From contig NZ_LMCF01000024.1 of assembly GCF_001623075.1 (NCBI RefSeq), positions 124,001 to 188,000 on the forward strand: a stretch of DNA of 64,000 bases. Direction: 5' to 3'. Both the position numbers and the translations under genes were made by a program. The first letter of the stretch is position 1. Every line of letters starts with the position of its first letter. The DNA comes from Pseudovibrio sp. Ad37. GTDB taxonomy: Bacteria; Pseudomonadota; Alphaproteobacteria; Rhizobiales; Stappiaceae. A model generated the notes under the pieces. That model saw only the letters and a program-made list of their open reading frames with translations, searched no databases and was not told the origin of the DNA. Of the stretch, positions 38,996-48,087 are shown piece after piece.

Positions 38996-39189
38996 GGAAC
39001 AGAGAACTCCGCGAATGCACCCCAATTTGGATCAGCGCATAGATACGCAGGCAGCTGGCAACAGGGGGAGTGATTGGCAAATCAAACAGGATATCGCTTT
39101 AAAAATATCCGTTTGATTGCAGTCCTGAAAACCTACTGATTATCAGCAGGCATCTTTCAAGGAGTCGAAGTGCAGAGAGAAGCGACAAC

Positions 39190-39219
39190 AAAAAATGCCG
39201 AGGCATTTCTGTCCCGGCA
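39190..39219 (-). terminator. Rho-independent terminator of glyQ
   Basis: On the minus strand TGCCG/CGGCA (39196-39219) plus an inner GG/CC with one bulge form a stem, followed by six T residues (39190-39195). Confidence 0.72.
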
Positions 39220-39245
39220 CTTAAAATTCATCATATTGGTTGGGA

Positions 39246-40202
39246 CTAGCCTTTGTAGCCCACACCACCAGCTTCGGTCTGCAGGAAGGCTGCACCACAA
39301 GCTTTGGAAAGTTCACGCACACGCAGAATATAGCTCTGCCGCTCAGTTACGGAAATGACACCGCGTGCATCAAGCAGGTTGAACACGTGGGAGCATTTTA
39401 GCGCTTGGTCATAAGCAGGCATAACAACCTTCTGGAGGCCATCGCCAGCTTTCTCCATTGCTTCTGCGCTTACTGCCAGCAGACGCTTACACTCGCGCTC
39501 ATGGTCCGCAAAGTGGCGGAACAGCATTTCAGTATCGGAATGTTCGAAGTTATGACGGGAATATTCCTGCTCGGCCTGCAAAAACACATCGCCGTAAGTA
39601 ACCTTCTCGTCGCCTTCAAGGCCATTGAAGTTCAGGTCGTAAACATTGTCGACACCCTGAACATACATGGCAATGCGCTCAAGGCCATAAGTCAACTCAC
39701 CAGCAACTGGCTTACATTCAAAACCAGCTACTTGTTGGAAGTATGTGAACTGAGAAACTTCCATGCCGTCACACCAGCATTCCCAACCAAGGCCCCATGC
39801 GCCCAGTGTTGGGTTTTCCCAATCATCCTCAACAAAGCGGATGTCATGGATGTCTGTATCAATGCCGATTGCACGCAAGGAAGCCAGATACAGTTCCTGA
39901 AGGTTCGCAGGAGAAGGCTTCAGCATAACCTGAAACTGATAGTAGTGCTGCAAGCGCATTGGGTTTTCGCCATAGCGACCATCGGTAGGACGGCGAGATG
40001 GCTGGACATACGCCACTTTCCATGGACGAGGTCCAAGCGAACGCAGTGTTGTTGATGGATGGGAAGTGCCCGCGCCCACTTCCATGTCATATGGCTGCAC
40101 AATAACGCAGCCCTGATCGGCCCAGAATCTCTGGAGAGTCATGAGGAGACCCTGAAAGGACTTGGTTGGCTGCATATGTGCCGGAACGGCTTCACTAGAC
40201 AT
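39246..40202 (-). CDS. glyQ: Glycyl-tRNA synthetase alpha subunit
   Basis: Product is 318 aa from ATG 40202, which is spaced 9 bases from AGGA; the frame to 40250 lacks a good start. The catalytic class II subunit is clear: [38 protein letters not shown] and [20 protein letters not shown]-type motif 2, then [19 protein letters not shown]-terminal [21 protein letters not shown] is also typical. It pairs with GlyS to charge tRNA-Gly. It is a monocistronic unit ending in its own terminator. Confidence 0.96.
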   Translation of the reverse strand: MSSEAVPAHMQPTKSFQGLLMTLQRFWADQGCVIVQPYDMEVGAGTSHPSTTLRSLGPRPWKVAYVQPSRRPTDGRYGENPMRLQHYYQFQVMLKPSPANLQELYLASLRAIGIDTDIHDIRFVEDDWENPTLGAWGLGWECWCDGMEVSQFTYFQQVAGFECKPVAGELTYGLERIAMYVQGVDNVYDLNFNGLEGDEKVTYGDVFLQAEQEYSRHNFEHSDTEMLFRHFADHERECKRLLAVSAEAMEKAGDGLQKVVMPAYDQALKCSHVFNLLDARGVISVTERQSYILRVRELSKACGAAFLQTEAGGVGYKG

Positions 40203-40493
40203 GGGAGTGTTTCCTGAAAATCCAAAATGTACTGCACCGAAACGGCGCAAAATCCAAGTTGAGGCACAGGTGCCACGTCAAACGGGGAAGGTCAAGCATT
40301 CCTGAAAAATCAAAGATATTTTGTGAAAAAGACGGGGAGTAAGGCGGATTACTCTTCTCATGCTCATTTCCGGAATCGCAGCTGTGTTTCGGCGCAGGCC
40401 CATACCCCACAATATCAAGGATATTGAGCCCGGGAAAAAGCTTATTTAGTGGCAGGGTCATTGTAGTCTGCATAAAAGCTGGAGAGCGTACCG

Positions 40494-42121
40494 ATGGTGA
40501 TGTCCCGCCTGCCTGTTCTGAGTGATCGTCAAGGATTTGACCGCCGCTGGTATGCGCCAAGTCTGAAACGCGTCTACGCCCCTGCCTCAGCTGCAGAAGT
40601 AACAGCCGCTTGGAGAGAGGTGATTGCGTCAGGAGCAAAAGCAGGCGAACTGCAAATTACCTGTGGTCGCCACTGCTATGAGAACTTCGTCTACAATGCG
40701 GGCACAAAATACATCATCGATCTGACCGGGCTACGCGGTGTGGGCAGTGATCCAAACTACGGGTATTACATCGATGTCGGCTTTGGAAACTGGGATATGT
40801 ATCGCATGTTCAACAACATGTTTGATACCACATTGCCAGCGGGCAGCTGCTATTCAGTCGGACTAGGCGGGCACATCACTGGCGGAGGGTATGGTCTCTT
40901 TTCCCGCGCATTTGGATTGACCGTTGATTACCTGTCTGCAGTGGACGTGGTGATCATGCCTCAAGGGGCTCCAACGCCTGAACTCTATGAGAAAGTTTCT
41001 CCCGTGTGAACCACCCGGATCTGTTCTGGGCGATCTGTAGCGGTGGTGGAGGAAACTTCGGCATTATCACCCGCTACTATTTCCAGGACACTCCGAAAGC
41101 ACCGCAATATCTTTACACCACCGCGTTTTCATTTGATTGGCAGGATGAAAATGGAAACCTGCTGATCACAGAACCTGTCCTCAAGCAACTATTGGACAAC
41201 TTCACCCAGTTCTCACAGGAAGGGCAGGACGGAGACAAATCCAAGTGGCCCAGCTTTGGCATATTCCATGCGAACCATCTTGCTGCTGGGAAAATGGTTT
41301 TCGCATCCTATTATTTTGATGCCCCATCACTCGGGGTTCAAGGACAGGAGTATGAGGCCTATTTGAATGACAGGATCAAGGACCAGAAGAAAACACTGGG
41401 CGAGATAACAAGACTATCAACCGAGCCGGGCCCCGTAAACGGACATCCATGGCACGGTACTGCAAAAGCTATCAGTCCGGTGAGTGCAACTGCCCAACTT
41501 CGTCGTTTCACGTTTCTGGAGGGCGTTCAAAACACAAATGGTTCTGGCCCCAATCAGTTTGGAAAATATAAATCCGCATACATGAAGAAAGGCTTCACTG
41601 ATGACATGGTCGCCGCGCTTCATGAACATCTGCAGAAGGTCCCGGATGGAGTGTCACTGAGCGATATGAGCCAGAGCCTGTGCCAGATTGACAGTTACGG
41701 CTGTGCTATAAATCAGGTCTCCAGCACAACAACACCAATCGCACAACGCAGCTCAATCATGAAACTGCAATACCAAACCTATTGGGACAATGGCGCGGCA
41801 ATCGGACAGGATAACAAGCAGCTTGAGAAAGCCCATGTTGGCTGGATCAACGAAATGTATACTGACGTTTACGCGAAATATGGCGGTTTTCCTGATCCTC
41901 GAAACGATCCAGACGACATTGTCGACGGTTGTTACTTCAACTATCCAGATTCATGTTTGGGAGTAAATGGGGAGAACTCACCCAGCATAGATCACGCCAT
42001 GTATCTCTATTTTCTGGAAAATTACGATACAGGTCCAGCAGATCGAAACCTGCGGGCAATCAAATCAAACTGGAATCCGCAAAACTGGTTTGCAAGCGCA
42101 CAATCTATTCCTGTTAAATAA
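40494..42121 (+). pseudogene. FAD-linked oxidase (berberine-bridge type), frameshifted
   Basis: Two consecutive frames encode one enzyme. Residues 1-171 (40494-41009) hold the FAD domain: CGRHCYENFVYNAG with the likely flavin-linking His, and GLGGHITGGGYGLFSRAFGL. The second part (41006-42121, 371 aa) continues with NHPDLFWAICSGGGGNFGIITR and ends with the BBE signature region around GCYFNYPD and NWNPQNWF. At the junction CCCGTGTGAAC the first frame stops. Removing one GT gives SPVNHPDLFWA and joins the frames exactly. So either a 2-bp duplication inactivated the gene, or the halves are translated separately through the GTGA overlap. The substrate is unknown; family members oxidise sugars, alkaloids or polyphenols. 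Confidence 0.75.
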
Positions 42122-42151
42122 GGAATACGCGCGAAACTACGACGGCACCAG

Positions 42152-42177
42152 GCCCGCAGACCAAACGTCATGCGGGC
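42152..42177 (+). terminator. Possible hairpin after the FAD oxidase gene
   Basis: GCCCGCA (42152-42158) pairs with TGCGGGC (42171-42177). No T run follows, so it is weak. Confidence 0.4.
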
Positions 42178-42207
42178 ACCTGTCAGTCAAAGACTAGAGC
42201 AGGGCTC

Positions 42208-42408
42208 TTAGTAGTTGCTTACAGGGCGGTATTTGCCAGTGGCCGGATCTTCAACCAGACGCGTATATGCTGGGTCAACCGGACGCTTGCGAGCAGTTGC
42301 ATAGGCAGGCTGTTTCTTGAATGCCATATTGGAAATTTCTTTCTTTACGGCTTTGTAAAGAGCATATCCACCTGCAATCAAAGCAACAGTTCCTAATACC
42401 TCAGTCAT
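42208..42408 (-). CDS. Small membrane-anchored hypothetical protein (66 aa)
   Basis: Product is 66 aa from ATG 42408 behind AAGGAAAATGCAG; upstream in-frame starts are less well placed. One membrane helix near the N-terminus (MTEVLGTVALIAGGYALYKA) is followed by a basic tail ending DPATGKYRPVSNY. It is downstream of the sppA gene on the same strand with a hairpin between. Family not recognised. Confidence 0.65.
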   Translation of the reverse strand: MTEVLGTVALIAGGYALYKAVKKEISNMAFKKQPAYATARKRPVDPAYTRLVEDPATGKYRPVSNY

Positions 42409-42456
42409 CTGCATTTTCCTTCCATCACTTATGTGAAGCATTGTTATTTCTGGCAA

Positions 42457-42485
42457 TTTAGGCAATCCTATGGAGATTGCCTAAA
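42457..42485 (-). terminator. Perfect hairpin overlapping the sppA stop
   Basis: TTTAGGCAATC (42457-42467) and GATTGCCTAAA (42475-42485) form an 11-bp stem that includes the TAG stop of the peptidase gene. It has no T run and may protect mRNA ends or cause partial termination. Confidence 0.55.
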
Positions 42486-43341
42486 GACCAAACTTTGCCC
42501 AAAGGCTTTTTTCTTCTAGGGTAGCAAGTGCAGCAGCAGGCAATGTGCCAGCAGCCTCATTCAGACCTCCCTGAAAGTTTGCACCGGGAATAAAGCGGCT
42601 AAGAAAGCGCTTTTTGGTGCCAACAAATTTCACTTTGGTTTCTTTGCCGTACCGTTCATGGATCGTGGAGTGAAGATCGCCCAGACTATCTACGAGGCCC
42701 AGATCACGCGCTTTGGCTCCAGTCCAAAACAAGCCGGAAAATAGGTTTTCGTCATCGCTCAGCACGTCACCGCGGCGGCTCTTCACCATGTCGATGAACA
42801 TCTCATGGATTTCGTGCTGCAATGTTTTGAGGTGCTCAATGTCCTCTTTAACTTCCGGTGAGAACGGGTCCAGCGTGACCTTCTTGTCTCCGCTGGCATA
42901 AACACGGCGCTGAACGCCGGTTTTCTCCAGAAGCTCCGTAAAGCCAAACCCGGCAGATACGACACCAATGGATCCAACAATAGAGGACGGATCAACAATG
43001 ATGTCATCACCAGCCAGTGCAATCATGTAGCCGCCAGATGCAGCAACATCTTCTACAAAAACAAGAATTTGCTTGTTGTTTTCATCAGCCAGCTGACGAA
43101 TGCGTTTGAAGATCAGATGAGATTGAACCGGCGAACCGCCAGGTGAGTTGATGGACAAGGCAACAGCCGGAGCTTCTTTAAAGCTGAAGGCTATTTCTAG
43201 TGCGTCTTCAACACTGCTCAGGTTCAAACCTGATTTCAATGGAGATGCAGCACCAATAGCACCATTCAAACGGACGACGGGTACGATAGGTCTTACTTTG
43301 CCCAATTTGCCGGGAAGGTAGCTGCGCAGCTTGTTCAACAA
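42481..43341 (-). CDS. S49-family signal peptide peptidase SppA
   Basis: Product is 286 aa with a TTG start at 43341, chosen because AAGGAG lies 9 bases before it. The ATG at 43413 would add residues not typical for the family. The domain runs from VVRLNGAIGAASPL to the end. The nucleophile Ser is in EDVAASGGYMIALAGD, preceded by SINSPGGSP, and GSIGVVSAGFGF follows. This short type lacks the first half of E. coli SppA. It would cleave leftover signal peptides or misfolded proteins at the membrane, although no clear N-terminal anchor remains with this start. Confidence 0.85.
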   Translation of the reverse strand: MLNKLRSYLPGKLGKVRPIVPVVRLNGAIGAASPLKSGLNLSSVEDALEIAFSFKEAPAVALSINSPGGSPVQSHLIFKRIRQLADENNKQILVFVEDVAASGGYMIALAGDDIIVDPSSIVGSIGVVSAGFGFTELLEKTGVQRRVYASGDKKVTLDPFSPEVKEDIEHLKTLQHEIHEMFIDMVKSRRGDVLSDDENLFSGLFWTGAKARDLGLVDSLGDLHSTIHERYGKETKVKFVGTKKRFLSRFIPGANFQGGLNEAAGTLPAAALATLEEKSLWAKFGL

Positions 43342-43536
43342 CTCAAAATTCTCCTTTGCGTCGATAACTTGTATGTCGTTGGGGTAACCAACTTCATCCA
43401 ATATAGGCAGCAATCATCAGGAGAGAAGAGCTTTTGCCAAAAGAAATGGCAATTTACGCAATAAAACGCAACAGTGTGATCCTCATAACAAATCTACACC
43501 TTAAGAACTCAGAGAGCCTAATCAAAACAGCGGGGA

Positions 43537-44544
43537 TTACTCGGTTGTTTCAAGCTCGGCACGAATCTGGAGCATGTCTCGCCAGGCATATCTTTTCTCA
43601 GCAGGGCTGCGCAGAAGATACGCAGGGTGATAAGTCGCAATCGCCTTGCGCTGAGTACCCTCGCCGCCATAGCTCAGCCATTTCCCACGCAACTTGCGAA
43701 TACCGTCACGGGCACCGCTGAGCGTCTTGGCAGAGGCCGCACCGAGGAAAACAACAATCTCCGGATCAACCAGCTCAATCTGCCGCTGAATAAATGGACG
43801 GCAAATCTCAGTTTCATGCGGGGTAGGGGTGCGGTTTCCCGGTGGACGCCATGGAACCACGTTGGCAATGTAAACCATTGACCGGTCAAGTCCGGCAGCT
43901 TTCAACATCCGGTCCAGCAGGTGACCCGAACGCCCCACGAACGGCACGCCCTGAATGTCCTCTTCGCGTCCTGGAGCTTCGCCAACAAACATGATGCGTG
44001 CTTTGGAACTTCCGTCCCCAAACACAAGGTTCTTTGCCGTCAGCCGCAGATTACAGCCTTCAAAACCAGCAAGGATTTTCCGTAGCTCATCAAGAGACTG
44101 TGCTGAACCCGCTGCGGTTCTGGCCGAACCAACTGTTTCTGCATTCGGAATAACAGCATTCGCGTCTGTCGCCGCAGTCGGCGTAGATGTCGTGATAGCG
44201 GCTTCCTTGGCAGCACGCTGCCGCTCCAGAATCTGCTTCGCTTTCTGCTTGTCGTCTGCAGAAACGCCATTCTCGCGCAGGTTTCGTGCCATTTCGGCAG
44301 GCGAAACGCTGAGGTTTTTGGACTGTGACGGCGCTGGCTCTGGTGCGCTGAACGAACTGACTGGAGCGATGTTCTGCTGCGGAGCAGGGCGGGCCTGCAC
44401 CTGCTTTTCCATCTGGCTCTGAGTTTGCGCAAAGCGGTCCACTGGAGCATCTTCCAACGCACAGTCGACGCCGACAGCGCTTAAAAACTCCAGATAAGCC
44501 TCCAGCTCGGCGGCATTTGCGACAGGAACTTCAGACATAGCCAT
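43537..44544 (-). CDS. Uracil-DNA glycosylase, family 4-like
   Basis: Product is 335 aa. A long Ala/Gln/Pro-rich N-terminal half (about 145 residues) is followed by the glycosylase fold with GEAPGREEDIQGVPFVGRSGHLLD (motif 1) and ATYHPAYLLRSP (motif 2, catalytic H). It removes uracil from DNA. Of the four cluster cysteines of classic family 4 enzymes, only those in EGCNL and EICRPF remain; the first of the CxxC and the one before RPPGNR (here PWRPPGNR) are changed. So the [4Fe-4S] cluster is probably altered or lost. Members in other alphaproteobacteria may share this. It is divergent from the ETF-QO gene. Confidence 0.88.
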   Translation of the reverse strand: MAMSEVPVANAAELEAYLEFLSAVGVDCALEDAPVDRFAQTQSQMEKQVQARPAPQQNIAPVSSFSAPEPAPSQSKNLSVSPAEMARNLRENGVSADDKQKAKQILERQRAAKEAAITTSTPTAATDANAVIPNAETVGSARTAAGSAQSLDELRKILAGFEGCNLRLTAKNLVFGDGSSKARIMFVGEAPGREEDIQGVPFVGRSGHLLDRMLKAAGLDRSMVYIANVVPWRPPGNRTPTPHETEICRPFIQRQIELVDPEIVVFLGAASAKTLSGARDGIRKLRGKWLSYGGEGTQRKAIATYHPAYLLRSPAEKRYAWRDMLQIRAELETTE

Positions 44545-44928
44545 TTACTAGTTGTGGCACACAGATCGGCACAGGCAAAAGGGAATAACTCTTTTGCAAT
44601 GCACCATGGATGGGCAGCAGCCCAGTCCGCCCTATATTCATCATGAAAGCGCAACTGTCCAATAGAAAAACGAGAATGAGCTAACTCAATGGGGAACAGT
44701 GTAAAGTGGTTCACGTTAACTTGGGGAAATTACAATAATTCCTTAAGGTGTAGATAGTTTTTTTGCTGGGGTACCTGACGGAATGCACCTTAAAACGCAT
44801 TGCGCTATAGTATCCGCTCAATTACACAGAGACTAAATAAAGTTTTGACACTTGAGGTGCTGGAAAATAATGCGCTGCCACATCATTTGACGCGAAATGA
44901 AGTGGATAAAGTGTAAAGGGAGAATACT
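44545..44928. other. 384-base region between udg and ETF-QO
   Basis: It contains the ETF-QO promoter (TTGACA at 44845) and no convincing gene. The left part has AT-rich stretches that may carry the udg promoter. Confidence 0.5.
44845..44873 (+). promoter_or_regulatory. Promoter of the ETF-QO gene
   Basis: TTGACA (44845-44850), a 17-base spacer and TAATGC (44868-44873) lie about 55 bases before the start codon. Confidence 0.6.
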
Positions 44929-46608
44929 ATGTCTGAAGGGGAAACTCTGGCAGAGCGCGAATCCATGGAATTCGACGTTGTGGTTGTAGGTGGTGGTCCT
45001 GCAGGTCTATCAGCGGCAATCCGGATTAAGCAGCAGGCTGCGGAGAAGGGAGAGGAAGTCTCCGTCGTCGTGCTCGAAAAGGGCTCTGAAGTTGGCGCTC
45101 ATATTCTGTCTGGCGCCGTGATTGATCCAATTGGCATCGATCGCCTGATCCCTGACTGGCGTGAAGACGAGAGTGCTCCGATCAAGACACCTGTCACAGC
45201 AGACCATTTCAATCTGCTTGGCCCTGCAGGTTCCCTTCGTCTGCCAAACTTCCTGATGCCGAAGCTCATGAACAACCACGGCAATTACATCGTGTCTCTG
45301 GGCAATGTCTGTCGCTGGCTTGCAGAAAGAGCAGAAGCGCTCGGTGTGGAAATCTATCCAGGCTTCGCAGCTGCTGAAGTGCTTTACGATGATGCAGGCA
45401 AGGTGATCGGTGTTGCAACGGGCGATTTGGGCGTTGCGCGTGATGGGTCTCATAAAGATGGCTACATGCGCGGCATGGCGCTGCTCGGCAAGTACACGTT
45501 GATCGCCGAAGGTGTCCGTGGCTCGCTTGCGAAGACGCTAGTAGACAAGTTCGACCTTGACCGCGACAGTGACCATCCGAAATTCGGTATTGGCATCAAA
45601 GAGCTGTGGGAAGTAGACCCATCCAAGCATAAGCCGGGTCTGGTTCAGCACTCCATGGGTTGGCCGCTGGACGGAAAAACTCAGGGCGGCTCTTTCCTTT
45701 ACCATCTGGAAGACAATCAGGTTGCCGTTGGGTTTGTTGTCAACCTCAACTACCAGAACCCGTATATGTCTCCGTTTGATGAATTCCAGCGTTTCAAAAC
45801 CCATGCGGGTGTGAAGGACGTCTTTGAAGGTGGTAAGCGCATTTCGTACGGTGCACGTGCTATCTCCGAAGGGGGATATCAGTCCGTACCGAAGCTGTCT
45901 TTCCCAGGTGGCCTTCTCATCGGGTGTTCCGCTGGCTTCGTCAACGTTCCGCGCATCAAAGGCTCTCACAACGCCGTTCTCTCCGGTATTATGGCAGCGG
46001 ATATGGTCGTTGAATCGCTGGGCCGTGGTGAAGCACACGAAGAGCTGGATCAGTTCGACGGCGCATGGCGCAATTCCGAAATCGGCAAGGATCTCTGGAA
46101 GGTACGCAATGTAAAACCATTGCAGACCAAGTTTGGCAGCTTGCTGGGCATGGTCTTCGGTGGCCTCGACATGTGGACCAACGAGCTGATGGGCTTCTCC
46201 TTCTTCGGCACCATGAAACATGGCAAAACCGATGCTGCGAGCCTGAAGCCAGCGAAGGATTGCAAGAAGATCATTTACCCGAAACCAGACGGGAAGATCT
46301 CCTTCGACAAGCTGTCCTCTGTCTTCCTCTCAAACACCAACCACGAGGAAGACCAGCCGATCCATCTGAAGCTGCGCGACGAGACTTTGCAGAAGCTTTC
46401 CGAGCACGATGTCTACGCTGGTCCGTCGAACCGTTATTGTCCCGCTGGTGTGTATGAGTGGGTAGAAGAAAACGGCGAACCACCTCGCTTCCAGATCAAT
46501 GCTCAAAACTGCGTTCACTGTAAGACCTGTGACATCAAAGACCCGAACGGCAACATCACCTGGACCGTTCCGGAAGGCACAGGCGGACCGAACTATCCAA
46601 ACATGTAG
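44929..46608 (+). CDS. Electron transfer flavoprotein-ubiquinone oxidoreductase
   Basis: Product is 559 aa. The FAD fold starts at about residue 14 with VVVVGGGPAGLSAAIRI. A middle ubiquinone-binding and membrane-contact region follows, then the C-terminal [4Fe-4S] domain with CPAGVYEW and NCVHCKTCDIKDP (four cysteines). It passes electrons from acyl-CoA and amino-acid dehydrogenases through ETF to ubiquinone. GGGAG precedes the ATG. The gene is monocistronic with its own promoter and terminator; etfAB are not in the window. Confidence 0.96.
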   Translation: MSEGETLAERESMEFDVVVVGGGPAGLSAAIRIKQQAAEKGEEVSVVVLEKGSEVGAHILSGAVIDPIGIDRLIPDWREDESAPIKTPVTADHFNLLGPAGSLRLPNFLMPKLMNNHGNYIVSLGNVCRWLAERAEALGVEIYPGFAAAEVLYDDAGKVIGVATGDLGVARDGSHKDGYMRGMALLGKYTLIAEGVRGSLAKTLVDKFDLDRDSDHPKFGIGIKELWEVDPSKHKPGLVQHSMGWPLDGKTQGGSFLYHLEDNQVAVGFVVNLNYQNPYMSPFDEFQRFKTHAGVKDVFEGGKRISYGARAISEGGYQSVPKLSFPGGLLIGCSAGFVNVPRIKGSHNAVLSGIMAADMVVESLGRGEAHEELDQFDGAWRNSEIGKDLWKVRNVKPLQTKFGSLLGMVFGGLDMWTNELMGFSFFGTMKHGKTDAASLKPAKDCKKIIYPKPDGKISFDKLSSVFLSNTNHEEDQPIHLKLRDETLQKLSEHDVYAGPSNRYCPAGVYEWVEENGEPPRFQINAQNCVHCKTCDIKDPNGNITWTVPEGTGGPNYPNM

Positions 46609-46615
46609 TTTTTTC

Positions 46616-46646
46616 AAAAGCCTCTCCTGATTTGGGGAGGCTTTTT
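46616..46646 (+). terminator. Rho-independent terminator of the ETF-QO gene
   Basis: AAAAGCCTC (46616-46624) and GAGGCTTTT (46637-46645) pair with further CC/GG inside, followed by T residues. Confidence 0.88.
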
Positions 46647-46663
46647 CTTTTAGGGATTACCAG

Positions 46664-47176
46664 TTGGAAGAGCTGCGCGATTGGCATGAACTGCGTGATT
46701 GGATGGGATGGTTGTTTGTTGCGCTTTGCGTTTTATACCCTGCTTACCAGACAAAGAAGGGCGGTATAAAACTCGGAATGCGCACGTACCTGCGCTATTC
46801 CATTTACTATAAGATACTCGCTCTGCTTTCTCTCGTTCTAGCAATTTACATTCTAATTATTTTTTTAGATTCCCCGGTTTTCCTGCTGTTTTTGGGAGGG
46901 CCTTTGGTCGTTCCGGGTTTCTTCCTAACTTATCTAGCTTTCTTTGTAAGGATCAGTTTTGATGAGTATGGTGTGTATTATAAGTTTCTGTTTTTTAATG
47001 AGAAAAATTCCCCGTGGAGTGCATGCCTAGGCCGGGGGACACTAGTCTTGCCCGGGACTACTTTTATGAGGTTCAAGGGTGTTGGAATAGTATTTTGCTC
47101 TGAAAAAACTCAGGGTTGGGAGGAGCTGGCAGAGATGATAAATCGTGTAGACATTGATCTGCCCCCGCAAGTTTAG
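46664..47176 (+). CDS. Hypothetical integral membrane protein (about 170 aa)
   Basis: Product is up to 170 aa from TTG 46664; ATG 46703 is an alternative start. Three hydrophobic helices are seen (about residues 13-28, 50-70 and 74-96), then a C-terminal soluble domain that may resemble bacterial PH domains but is not recognised with confidence. The first codons duplicate ELRDW (EELRDWHELRDW). The gene looks AT-richer than its neighbours. Its stop lies in the loop of a hairpin (47163-47188). Confidence 0.55.
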   Translation: MEELRDWHELRDWMGWLFVALCVLYPAYQTKKGGIKLGMRTYLRYSIYYKILALLSLVLAIYILIIFLDSPVFLLFLGGPLVVPGFFLTYLAFFVRISFDEYGVYYKFLFFNEKNSPWSACLGRGTLVLPGTTFMRFKGVGIVFCSEKTQGWEELAEMINRVDIDLPPQV

Positions 47177-47196
47177 CCAATTGCGGGGAATTTTGT
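47163..47196 (+). terminator. Terminator after the membrane-protein gene
   Basis: CCCCGCAA (47163-47170) and TTGCGGGG (47181-47188) form a perfect stem, followed by AATTTTG. The upstream gene's stop codon lies in the loop. Confidence 0.7.
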
Positions 47197-47220
47197 CTTC
47201 GCTGAGTAATGGCTTAACAT

Positions 47221-48087
47221 TCAGCCGATCTCAATATCGAGCCCCAGATCCAGAATAGGAGCGGAGTGCGTGATCCAGCCGGATGAGATGATATCAACGC
47301 CAGCTTCGGCAATCGCCTGAATGGTCGAAAGCGTAATCGTACCAGACGCTTCCAGCACAGCTTGACCCTTGTTGATCTCAACCGCCTGCCTCAAAAGACC
47401 AGGCCCCATATTGTCCAGCATCACCACATCAGGCTTTGCGGTCAGGACTTCCTTCAGCTGGACGAGTGTATCCACTTCAACCTCAATGCGCACAAGGTGT
47501 CCGGCAAAAGCACGAGCGCTCTCAATCGCGGGAACAACACCACCTGCAACGGCGATGTGATTGTCCTTAATCAGGATCGCATCATCCAGACCAAAGCGGT
47601 GGTTCATACCGCCGCCACAGCGCACCGCATACTTCTCGAAACTACGCAGTCCCGGAGTTGTTTTTCGGGTGCAAACCACTTTTGCGTTGGTATGTGAAAT
47701 TTTGCGTTGAAATGCGTTCGTAGCGCTCGCAATGCCCGAAAGATGGCTCAAAAAGTTGAGAGCCACACGTTCCGCTTCCAGCAGTGCACGAGCGGGACCG
47801 TGAATGCGGGCGATAATGGTACCCGGCTCCAACTTATCCCCGTCCTGCGCCAGCACGCTAACATCGAGAGTAGGATCAACCTGACGAAACGCGGAAAGAG
47901 CCAGATCAATGCCAGCCAGCACGCCATCCTTACGAGCCGCAATCACACCCGTGGCAACAGCATCAGCCGGAATAGTCGCTTGCGAGGTGATGTCACCTGC
48001 GCGGCCAAAGTCCTCAAGCAAAGCAGCTTTGACGGCATCATCCACCATGATCAACGAAAGCTCGGGCAATGAAGATGGGCGGCTCAT
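47221..48087 (-). CDS. nadC: Nicotinate-nucleotide pyrophosphorylase (carboxylating)
   Basis: Product is 288 aa. Family motifs include VVCTRKTTPGLRSFEKYAV, ILIKDNHIAVAGG and the C-terminal LEASGTITLSTI. The enzyme makes nicotinate mononucleotide from quinolinate and PRPP. The start overlaps the nadB stop as ATGA, so it is the last gene of nadA-nadB-nadC. Three in-phase AACGCA hexamers lie in its coding sequence near 47683-47718. Confidence 0.95.
   Translation of the reverse strand: MSRPSSLPELSLIMVDDAVKAALLEDFGRAGDITSQATIPADAVATGVIAARKDGVLAGIDLALSAFRQVDPTLDVSVLAQDGDKLEPGTIIARIHGPARALLEAERVALNFLSHLSGIASATNAFQRKISHTNAKVVCTRKTTPGLRSFEKYAVRCGGGMNHRFGLDDAILIKDNHIAVAGGVVPAIESARAFAGHLVRIEVEVDTLVQLKEVLTAKPDVVMLDNMGPGLLRQAVEINKGQAVLEASGTITLSTIQAIAEAGVDIISSGWITHSAPILDLGLDIEIG

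Noticed and set aside
47027-47060. CCTAGG/CTAG-rich stretch in the membrane-protein gene
   Set aside because: It lies inside a coding frame and shows no wider repeat structure.
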